From contig NW_027478168.1 in assembly GCF_051020975.1 (NCBI RefSeq), positions 6,572,001 to 6,636,000 of the forward strand: a DNA stretch of 64,000 nucleotides. Reading direction: 5' to 3'. Origin of the DNA: Osmia lignaria lignaria. Taxonomy: Eukaryota > Arthropoda > Insecta > Hymenoptera > Megachilidae. Under the pieces are notes generated by a model. The model worked only from the letters and a program-made list of their open reading frames with translations, ran no database searches and was not told where the DNA came from. Positions 51,029 to 62,100 of the stretch are shown here, one piece after another. A program made the position numbers and the translations under genes. Every line of letters starts with the position of its first letter. The first letter of the stretch is position 1.

Positions 51029-52316
51029 TATCATCGAACATAAAAAGTAGGAAACTTAATTCTCTACAAAAAAGGTCTCTTAACATTTTGCCATAGCTCG
51101 CTTCGTTTCCGAGATATTTGCAGATTCAGCTCAAAGGAACTGGCCTGACGGACATATTTCGAGATATTTCTTCTTCTTGTTGTTCTTCCTCTGCACGGCT
51201 AAGCTGGAAGTGGCATTTGCAGCTCGCAATAGTGCAGAGTTATCTTAAAGAAAGGGGCCACGGTGTTTCTGTATCTCTATTATGTTGGTACGGCTTCGGA
51301 ACTTTTAAATATCTTGATATATCTCGAGAACTACGCATCTGATCAAAAAATGTCATAGAACATAAAAAGTAGGAAACTTAATTCTCTACAAAAAAGGTCT
51401 CTTAACATTTTGCCATAGCTCGCTTCGTTTCCGAGATATTTGCAGATTTATCTCAAGGGAAGGGGCCTGTCGGACATATTTCGAGATATTTCTTCTTCTT
51501 GTTGTTCTTCTTCTGCACAGCTAAACTGGAAGTGGCATTTCCAGCTCGCAATAGTGCAGAGTCATCTCAAAGAAAGGGGCCACGGTGTTTCTGTATCTCT
51601 ATTATGTTGGTGCGGCTTCGGAACTTTTAAATATCTTGATATATCTCGAGAACTACGCATCTGATCAAAAAATGTCATAGAACGTAAAAAGTAGGAAACT
51701 TACTTCTCTACAAAAAAGGTCTCTTAGCATTTTGCCATAGCTCTCTTCGTTTCCGAGATATTTCCAGATTTATCTCAAGGGAAGGGGCCTGACGGACATA
51801 TTTCGAGATATTTCTTCTTCTTGTTGTTCTTCTTCTGCTCAGCTAAGCTGGAAGTGGCATTTGCAGCTCGCAATAGTGCAGAGTTATCTCAAAGAAAGGG
51901 GCCACGGTGTTTCTGTATCTCTATTATGTTGGTGCGGCATCGGAACTTTTAAATATCTTGATATATCTCGAGACCTGCGCATCTGATCAAAAAATATCGC
52001 AGAACATAAAAAGTAGGAAACTTAATTCTCTACAAAAAAGGTCTCTTAACATTTTGCCATAGCTCGCTTCGTTTCCGAGATATTTGCAGATTTATCTCAA
52101 GGGAAGGGGCCTGATGGACATATTTCGAGATATTTCTTCTTCTTGTTGTTCTTCTTCTGCACAGCTAAGCTGGAAGTGGCATTTGCGGCTCGCACTAGTG
52201 CAGAGTTAGCTCAAAGAAAGGGGCCACGGTGTTTCTGTATCTCTATTATGTTGGTGCGGCTTCGGAACTTTTAAATATCTTGATATATCTCGAGAACTAC
52301 GCATCTGATCAAAAAA
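51029..52316 (+). repeat. Identical tetramer HOR, copy b (1288 bp)
   Basis: This is the second copy, covering m159-m162. It ends where the tail reads atcatagaac with aaacataattc and ttaagatttt, unlike copy a, which ends atcatcgaac. That difference fits an unequal crossover between the tail of m154 and the tail of the original m158. Confidence 0.93.
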
Positions 52317-52405
52317 TATCATAGAACATAAAAAGTAGGAAACATAATTCTCTACAAAAAAGGTCTCTTAAGATTTTGCCATAGCTCGCTTCGTTTCCGA
52401 GATAT

Positions 52406-54015
52406 TTGCAGATATATCTCAAGGGCAGGGGCCTGACGGACATATTTCGAGATATTTCTTCTTCTCGTTGTTCTTCTTCTGCACAGCTAAGCTGTAAGTG
52501 GCATTTGCGGCTCGCGCTAGTGCAGAGTTATCTCAAAGAAAGGGGCCACGGTGTTTCTGTATCTCTATTATGTTGGTGCGGCTTCGGAACTTTTAAATAC
52601 CTTGCTATATCTCGAGAACTACGCGTCTGATCAAAAAATATCATAGAACATAAAAAGTAGGAAACATAATTCTCTACAAAAAAGGTCTCTTAACATTTTG
52701 CCATAGCTCGCTTCGTTTCCGAGATATTTGCAGATTTATCTCAAGGGAAGGGGCCTGACGGACATATTTCGAGATATTTCTTCTTCTTGTTGTTCTTCTT
52801 CTGCACAGCTAAGCTGGAAGTGGCATTTACAGCTCGCAATAGTGCAGAGTTATCTCAAAGAAAGGGGCCACGGTGTTTCTGTATCTCTATTATGTTGGTG
52901 CGGCTTCGGAACCTTTAAATATCTTGATATATCTCGAGAACTACGCATCTGATCAAAAAATATCATAGAACATAAAAAGTAGGAAACTTAATTCTCTACA
53001 AAAAGGGTCTCTTAACATTTTGCCATAGCTCGCTTCGTTTCCGAGATATTTGCAGATTTATCTCAAGGGAAGGGGCCTAACGGACATATTTCGAGATATT
53101 TCTTCTTCTTGTTGTTCTTCTTCTGCACAGCGAAACTGGAAGTGGCATTTCCAGCTCGCAATAGTGCAGAGTTATCTCAAAGAAAGGAGCCACGGTGTTT
53201 CTGTATCTCTATTATGTTGGTGCGGCTTCGGAACTTTTAAATATCTTGATATATCTCGAGAACTACGCATCTGATCAAAAAATATCATAGAACATAAAAA
53301 GTAGGAAACTTAATTCTCTACAAAAAGGGTCTCTTAACATTTTGCCATAGCTCGCTTCGTTTCCGAGATATTTGCAGATTTATCTCAAGGGAAGGGGCCT
53401 AACGGACATATTTCGAGATATTTCTTCTTCTTGTTGTTCTTCTTCTGCACAGCGAAACTGGAAGTGGCATTTCCAGCTCGCAATAGTGCAGAGTTATCTC
53501 AAAGAAAGGAGCCACGGTGTTTCTGTATCTCTATTATGTTGGTGCGGCTTCGGAACTTTTAAATATCTTGATATATCTCGAGAACTACGCATCTGATCAA
53601 AAAATATCATAGAACATAAAATGTAGGAAACTTAATTCTCTACAAAAAAGGTCTCTTAACATTTTGCCATAGCTCGCTTCGTTTCCGAGATATTTGCAGA
53701 TTTATCTCAAGGGAAGGGGCCTGACGGACATATTTCGAGATATTTCTTCTTCTCGTTGTTCTTCTTCTGCACAGCTAAGCTGTAAGTGGCATTTGCGGCT
53801 CGCGCTAGTGCAGAGTTATCTCAAAGAAAGGGGCCACGGTGTTTCTGTATCTCTATTATGTTGGTGCGGCTTCGGAACTTTTAAATATCTTGATATATCT
53901 CGAGAACTACGCATCTGATCAAAAAATATCATAGAACATAAAAAGTAGGAAACTTAATTCTCTACAAAAAAGATCTCTTACCATTTTGCCATAGCTCGCT
54001 TCGTTTCCGAGATAT
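52406..54015 (+). repeat. Monomers m163-m167 with a recent single-monomer duplication
   Basis: m163 and m167 share ttctcgttg, ctgtaagtgg and cgcgctag. m165 (53050) and m166 (53372) are adjacent and almost identical, both with cctaacgg, gcgaaactgg and aaaggagcc. They differ only in their tails (aaaaagtagg against aaaatgtagg, aaaagggtc against aaaaaaggtc). This is the only clear case here of one monomer duplicated next to itself. Confidence 0.87.
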
Positions 54016-56592
54016 TTGCAGATTTATCTCAAGGGAAGGGGCCTGACGGACATATTTCGAGATACTTCTTCTTCTTGTTGTTCTTCTTCTGCACAGCTAA
54101 GCTGGAAGTGGCATTTGCAGCTCGCAATAGTGCAGAGTTATCTCAAAGAAAGGGGCCACGGTGTTTCTGTATCTCTATTATGTTGGTGCGGCTTCGGAAC
54201 TTTTAGATATCTTAATATATCTCGAGAACTACGCATCTGATCAAAAAATATCATAGAACATAAAAAGTAGGAAACTTAATTCTCTACAAAAAAGGTCTCT
54301 TAACATTTTGCCATAGCTCGCTTCGTTTCCGAGATATTTGCAGATTTATCTCAAGGGAAGGGGCCTCACGGACATATTTCGAGATATTTCTTCTTCTTGT
54401 TGTTCTTCTTCTGCACAGCTAAGCTGGAAGTGGCATTTGCAGCTCGCAATAGTGCAGAGATATCTCAAAGAAAGGGGCCACGGTGTTTCTGTATCTCTAT
54501 TATGTTGGTGCGGCTTCGGAACTTTTAAATATCTTGATATATCTCGAGAACTACGCGTCTGATCAAAAAATATCATAGAACATAAAAAGTAGGAAACATA
54601 ATTCTGTACAAAAAAGGTCTCCTAACATTTTGCCATAGCTCGCTTCGTTTCCGAGATATTTGCAGATTTATCTCAAGGGAAGGGGCCTGACGGACATATT
54701 TCGAGATATTTCTTCTTCTTGTTGTTCTTCTTCTGCACAGCTAAGCTGGAAGTGGCATTTGCGGCTCGCACTAGTGCACTGTTATCTCAAAGAAAGGGGC
54801 CACGGTGTTTCTGTATCTCTATTATGTTGGTGCGGCTTCGGAACTTTTAAGTATCTCGATATATCTCGAAAACTACGCTTCTGATCAAAAAATATCATAG
54901 AACATAAATTGTAGGAAACATAATTCTCTACAAAAAACGTCTCTTAACATTTTGCTATAGCTCGCTTCGTTTCCGAGATATTTGCAGATTCAGCTCAAAG
55001 GAACTGGCCTGACGGACATATTTCGAGATATTTCTTCTTCTTGTTGTTCTTCCTCTGCACAGCTAAGCTGGAAGTGGCATTTGCAGCTCGCAATAGTGCA
55101 GAGTTATCTCAAAGAAAGGGGCCACGGTGTTTCTGTATCTCTATTATGTTGGTGGGGCTTCGGAACTTTTAAATATCTTGATATATCTCGAGAACTGCGC
55201 ATCTGATCAAAAAATATCATAGAACATAAAAAGTAGGACACTTAATTCTCTACAAAAAAGGTCGCTTAACATTTTGCCATAGCTCGCTTCGTTTCCGAGA
55301 TATTTGCATATTTATCTCAAGGGAAGGGGCCTGACGGACATATTTCGAGATATTTCTTCTTCTTGTTGTTCTTCTTCTGCACAGCTAAGCCGGAAGTGGC
55401 ATTTGCGGCTCGCACTAGTGCAGAGTTATCTCAAAGAAAGGGGCCACGGTGTTTCTGTATCTCTATTATGTTGGTGCGGCTTCGGAACTTTTAAATATCT
55501 CGATATATCTCGAAAACTACGCTTCTGATCAAAAAATATCATAGAACATAAATTGTAGGAAACATAATTCTCTACAAAAAAGGTCTCTTAACATTTTGCC
55601 ATAGCTCTCTTCGTTTCCGAGATATTTGCAGATTTATCTCAAGGGAAGGGGCCTGACGGACATATTTCGAGATACTTCTTCTTCTTGTTGTTCTTCTTCT
55701 GCACAGCTAAGCTGGAAGTGGCATTTGCAGCTCGCAATAGTGCAGAGTTATCTCAAAGAAAGGGGCCACGGTGTTTCTGTATCTCTATTATGTTGGTGCG
55801 GCTTCGGAACTTTTAAATATCTTGATATATCTCGAGAACTACGCATCTGATCAAAAAATATCATAGAACATAAAAAGTAGGAAACCTAATTCTCTACAAA
55901 AAAGGTCTCTCAACATTTTGCCATAGCTCGCTTCGTTTCCGAGATATTTGCAGATTTATCTCAAGGGAAGGGGCCTGACGGACATATTTCGAGATATTTC
56001 TTCTTCTCGTTGTTCTTCTTCTGCACAGCTAAGCTGTAAGTGGCGTTTGCGGCTCGCGCTAGTGCAGAGTTATCTCAAGGAAAGGGGCCACGGTGTTTCT
56101 GTATCTCTATTATGTTGGTGCGGCTTCGGAACTTTTAAATATCTTGATATATCTCGAGAACTACGCATCTGATCAAAAAATATCACAGAACATAAAAAGT
56201 AGGAAACTTAGTTCTCTACAAAAAAGGTCTCTTAACATTTTGCCATAGCTCGCTTCGTTTCCGAGATATTTGCAGATTTATCTCAAGGGAATGGGGCCTC
56301 ACGGACATATTTCGAGATATTTCTTCTTCTTGTTGTTCTTCTTCTGCACAGCTAAGCTGTAAGTGGCATTTGCGGCTCGCGCTAGTGCAGAGTTATCTCA
56401 AAGAAAGGGGCCACGGTGTTTCTGTATCTCTATTATGTTGGTGCGGCTTCGGAACTTTTAAATATCTTGATATATCTCGAGAACTACGCATCTGATCAAA
56501 AAATATCATAGAACATAAAAAGTAGGAAACTTAATTCTCTACAAAAAAGATCTCTTACCATTTTGCCATAGCTCGCTTCGTTTCCGAGATAT
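54016..56592 (+). repeat. 8-monomer HOR, copy a (m168-m175, 2577 bp)
   Basis: Markers in order are gatacttcttc with ttttagatatc (m168), cctcacgg with gcagagatatc (m169), ttaagtatctc (m170), cagattcagctc with ggtggggc (m171), ttgcatatt with aagccgg (m172), gatacttcttc (m173), ctgtaagtggcg (m174) and gggaatgggg (m175). m175 joins a cctcacgg left part to a ctgtaagtgg right part like m167. Confidence 0.92.
56286..56297 (+). other. Single-base insertion in m175
   Basis: The sequence reads gggaatggggcc where others have gggaaggggcc, with an extra T at 56292. The same insertion occurs at 58869 in m183, 2577 bp away, so it was present before the 8-mer duplicated. Confidence 0.92.
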
Positions 56593-59169
56593 TTGCAGAT
56601 TTATCTCAAGGGAAGGGGCCTGACGGACATATTTCGAGATACTTCTTCTTCTTGTTGTTCTTCTTCTGCACAGCTAAGCTGGAAGTGGCATTTGCAGCTC
56701 GCAATAGTGCAGAGTTATCTCAAAGAAAGGGGCCACGGTGTTTCTGTATCTCTATTATGTTGGTGCGGCTTCGGAACTTTTAGATATCTTAATATATCTC
56801 GAGAACTACGCATCTGATCAAAAAATATCATAGAACATAAAAAGTAGGAAACTTAATTCTCTACAAAAAAGGTCTCTTATCATTTTGCCATAGCTCGCTT
56901 CGTTTCCGAGATATTTGCAGATTTATCTCAAGGGAAGGGGCCTCACGGACATATTTCGAGATATTTCTTCTTCTTGTTGTTCTTCTTCTGCACAGCTAAG
57001 CTGGAAGTGGCATTTGCAGCTCGCAATAGTGCAGAGATATCTCAAAGAAAGGGGCCACGGTGTTTCTGTATCTCTATTATGTTGGTGCGGCTTCGGAACT
57101 TTTAAATATCTTGATATATCTCGAGAACTACGCGTCTGATCAAAAAATATCATAGAACATAAAAAGTAGGAAACATAATTCTGTACAAAAAAGGTCTCCT
57201 AACATTTTGCCATAGCTCGCTTCGTTTCCGAGATATTTGCAGATTTATCTCAAGGGAAGGGGCCTGACGGACATATTTCGAGATATTTCTTCTTCTTGTT
57301 GTTCTTCTTCTGCACAGCTAAGCTGGAAGTGGCATTTGCGGCTCGCACTAGTGCACAGTTATCTCAAAGAAAGGGGCCACGGTGTTTCTGTATCTCTATT
57401 ATGTTGGTGCGGCTTCGGAACTTTTAAGTATCTCGATATATCTCGAAAACTACGCTTCTGATCAAAAAATATCATAGAACATAAATTGTAGGAAACATAA
57501 TTCTCTACAAAAAACGTCTCTTAACATTTTGCTATAGCTCGCTTCGTTTCCGAGACATTTGCAGATTCAGCTCAAAGGAACTGGCCTGACGGACATATTT
57601 CGAGATATTTCTTCTTCTTGTTGTTCTTCCTCTGCACAGCTAAGCTGGAAGTGGCATTTGCAGCTCGCAATAGTGCAGAGTTATCTCAAAGAAAGGGGCC
57701 ACGGTGTTTCTGTATCTCTATTATGTTGGTGGGGCTTCGGAACTTTTAAATATCTTGATATATCTCGAGAACTGCGCATCTGATCAAAAAATATCATAGA
57801 ACATAAAAAGTAGGACACTTAATTCTCTACAAAAAAGGTCGCTTAACATTTTGCCATAGCTCGCTTCGTTTCCGAGATATTTGCATATTTATCTCAAGGG
57901 AAGGGGCCTGACGGACATATTTCGAGATATTTCTTCTTCTTGTTGTTCTTCTTCTGCACAGCTAAGCCGGAAGTGGCATTTGCGGCTCGCACTAGTGCAG
58001 AGTTATCTCAAAGAAAGGGGCCACGGTGTTTCTGTATCTCTATTATGTTGGTGCGGCTTCGGAACTTTTAAATATCTCGATATATCTCGAAAACTACGCT
58101 TCTGATCAAAAAATATCATAGAACATAAATTGTAGGAAACATAATTCTCTACAAAAAAGGTCTCTTAACATTTTGCCATAGCTCTCTTCGTTTCCGAGAT
58201 ATTTGCAGATTTATCTCAAGGGAAGGGGCCTGACGGACATATTTCGAGATACTTCTTCTTCTTGTTGTTCTTCTTCTGCACAGCTAAGCTGGAAGTGGCA
58301 TTTGCAGCTCGCAATAGTGCAGAGTTATCTCAAAGAAAGGGGCCACGGTGTTTCTGTATCTCTATTATGTTGGTGCGGCTTCGGAACTTTTAAATATCTT
58401 GATATATCTCGAGAACTACGCATCTGATCAAAAAATATCATAGAACATAAAAAGTAGGAAACCTAATTCTCTACAAAAAAGGTCTCTCAACATTTTGCCA
58501 TAGCTCGCTTCGTTTCCGAGATATTTGCAGATTTATCTCAAGGGAAGGGGCCTGACGGACATATTTCGAGATATTTCTTCTTCTCGTTGTTCTTCTTCTG
58601 CACAGCTAAGCTGTAAGTGGCGTTTGCGGCTCGCGCTAGTGCAGAGTTATCTCAAGGAAAGGGGCCACGGTGTTTCTGTATCTCTATTATGTTGGTGCGG
58701 CTTCGGAACTTTTAAATATGTTGATATATCTCGAGAACTACGCATCTGATCAAAAAATATCACAGAACATAAAAAGTAGGAAACTTAGTTCTCTACAAAA
58801 AAGGTCTCTTAACATTTTGCCATAGCTCGCTTCGTTTCCGAGATATTTGCAGATTTATCTCAAGGGAATGGGGCCTCACGGACATATTTCGAGATATTTC
58901 TTCTTCTTGTTGTTCTTCTTCTGCACAGCTAAGCTGGAAGTGGCATTTGCAGCTCGCAATAGTGCAGAGATATCTCAAAGAAAGGGGCCACGGTGTTTCT
59001 GTATCTCTATTATGTTGGTGCGGCTTCGGAACTTTTAAATATCTTGATATATCTCGAGAACTACGCGTCTGATCAAAAAATATCATAGAACATAAAAAGT
59101 AGGAAACATAATTCTGTACAAAAAAGGTCTCCTAACATTTTGCCATAGCTCGCTTCGTTTCCGAGATAT
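56593..59169 (+). repeat. 8-monomer HOR, copy b (m176-m183)
   Basis: m176-m182 repeat m168-m174 with only a few single-base differences noticed, for example ttatcatttt at 56877, gagacatttg at 57555 and aaatatgttg at 58714. The last unit, m183, keeps the gggaatgggg left part of m175 but has the right part of m169/m177. The next HOR round therefore starts inside m183 and then skips the ttaagtatctc unit. Confidence 0.92.
58863..58874 (+). other. Same single-base insertion in m183
   Basis: The gggaatggggcc insertion of m175 recurs here on a monomer whose right half is of another type. The insertion therefore marks the left parental half of a hybrid monomer. Confidence 0.92.
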
Positions 59170-62100
59170 TTGCAGATTCAGCTCAAAGGAACTGGCCTGA
59201 CGGACATATTTCGAGATATTTCTTCTTCTTGTTGTTCTTCCTCTGCACAGCTAAGCTGGAAGTGGCATTTGCAGCTCGCAATAGTGCAGAGTTATCTCAA
59301 AGAAAGGGGCCACGGTGTTTCTGTATCTCTATTATGTTGGTGGGGCTTCGGAACTTTTAAATATCTTGATATATCTCGAGAACTACGCATCTGATCAAAA
59401 AATATCATAGAACATAAAAAGTAGGACACTTAATTCTCTACAAAAAAGGTCGCTTAACATTTTGCCATAGCTCGCTTCGTTTCCGAGATATTTGCATATT
59501 TATCTCAAGGGAAGGGGCCTGACGGACATATTTCGAGATATTTCTTCTTCTTGTTGTTCTTCTTCTGCACAGCTAAGCTGGAAGTGGCATTTGCAGCTCG
59601 CAATCGTGCAGAGTTATCTCAAAGAAAGGGGCCACGGTGTTTCTGTATCTCTATTATGTTGGTGCGGCTTCGGAACTTTTAAATATCTTGATATATCTCG
59701 AGAACTCCGCATCTGATCAAAAAATATCATAGAACATAAAAAGTAGGAAACTTAATTCTCTACAAAAAAGGTCTCTTAACATTTTGCCATAGCTCGCTTC
59801 GTTTCCGAGATATTTGCAGATATATCTCAAGGGAAGGGGCCTGACGGACATATTTCGAGATATTTTTTCTTCTTGTTGTTCTTCTTCTGCACAGCTAAGC
59901 TGGAAGTGGCATTTGCAGCTCGCAATCGTGCAGAGTTATCTCAAAGAAAGGGGCCACGGTGTTTCTGTATCTCTATTATGTTGGTGCGGCTTCGGAACTT
60001 TTAAATATCTTGATATATCTCGAGAACTACGCATCTGATCAAAAAATATCATAGAACATAAAAAGTAGGAAACTTAATTCTCTACAAAAAAGGTCTCTTA
60101 ACATTTTGCCATAGCTCGCTTCGTTTCCGAGATATTTGCAGATTTATCTCAAGGGAAGGGGCCTGACGGACATATTTCGAGATATTTCTTCTTCTTGTTG
60201 TTCTTCTTCTGCACAGCTAAGCTGGAAGTGGCATTTGCAGCTCGCAATAGTGCAGAGTTATCTCAAAGAAAGGGGCCACGGTGATTCTGTATCTCTATTA
60301 TGTTGGTGCGGCTTCGGAACTTTTAAATATCTTGATATATCTCGAGAACTACGCATCTGATCAAAAAATATCATAGAACATAAAAAGTAGGAAACTTAAT
60401 TCTCTACAAAAAAGGTCTCTTAACATTTTGCCATAGCTCGCTTCGTTTCCGAGATATTTGCAGATTTATCTCAAGGGAAGGGGCCTGACGGACATATTTC
60501 GAGATATTTCTTCTTCTTGTTGTTCTTCTTCTGCATAGCTAAACTGGAAGTGGCATTTCCAGCTCGCAATAGTGCAGAGTTATCTCAAAGAAAGGGGCCA
60601 CGGTGATTCTGTATCTCTATTATGTTGGTGCGGCTTCGGAACTTTTAAATATCTTGATATATCTCGAGAACTACGCATCTGATCAAAAAATATCATATAA
60701 CGTAAAAAGTAGGAAACTTAATTCTCTACAAAAAAGGTCTCTTAACATTTTGCAATAGCTCGCTTCGTTTCCGAGATATTTGCAGATTTATCTCAAGGGA
60801 AGGGGCCTGACGGACATATTTCGAGATATTTCTTCTTCTTGTTGTTCTTCTTCTGCACAGCTAAACTGGAAGTGGCATTTCCAGCTCGCAATAGTGCAGA
60901 GTTATCTCAAAGAAAGGGGCCACGGTGTTTCTGTATCTCTATTATGTTGGTGCGGCTTCGGAACTTTTAAATATCTTGATATATCTCGAGAACTACGCAT
61001 CTGATCAAAAAATATCATAGAACATAAAAAGTAGGAAACTTAATTCTCTACAAAAAAGATCTCTTAACATTTTGCCATAGCTCGCTTCGTTTCCGAGATA
61101 TTTGCAGATTTATCTCAAGGGAAGGGGCCTGACGGACATATTTCGAGATATTTCTTCTTCTTGTTGTTCTTCTTCTGCACAGCTAAACTGGAAGTGGCAT
61201 TTCCAGCTCGCAATAGTGCAGAGTTATCTCAAAGAAAGGGGCCACGGTGTTTCTGTATCTCTATTATGTTGGTGCGGCTTCGGAACTTTTAAATATCTTG
61301 GTATATCTCGAGAACTACGCATCTGATCAAAAAATATCATAGAACATAAAAAGTAGGAAACTTAATTCTCTACAAAAAAGGTCTCTTAACATTTTGCCAT
61401 AGCTCGCTTCGTTTCCGAGATATTTGCAGATATATCTCAAGGGAAGGGGCCTGACGGACATATTTCGAGATATTTTTTCTTCTTGTTGTTCTTCTTCTGC
61501 ACAGCTAAGCTGGAAGTGGCATTTGCAGCTCGCAATCGTGCAGAGTTATCACAAAGAAAGGGGCCACGGTGTTTCTGTATCTCTATTATGTTGGTGCGGC
61601 TTCGGAACTTTTAAATATCTTGATATATCTCGAGAACTACGCATCTGATCAAAAAATTTCATAGAACATAAAAAGTAGGAAACTTAATTCTCTACAAAAA
61701 AGGTCTCTTAACATTTTGCCATAGCTCGCTTCGTTTCCGAGATATTTGCAGATTTATCTCAAGGGAAGGGGCCTGACGGACATATTTCGAGATATTTCTT
61801 CTTCTTGTTGTTCTTCTTCTGCACAGCTAAGCTGGAGGTGGCATTTGCAGCTCGCAATCGTGCAGAGTTATCTCAAAGAAAGGGGCCACGGTGTTTCTGT
61901 ATCTCTATTATGTTGGTGCGGCTTCGGAACTTTTAAATATCTTGATATATCTCGAGAACTACGCATCTGATCAAAAAATATCATAGAACATAAAAAGTAG
62001 GAAACTTAATTCTCTACAAAAAAGGTCTCTTAAGATTTTGCCATAGCTCGCTTCGTTTCCGAGATATTTGCAGATTTATCTCAAGGGAAGGGGCCTGACG

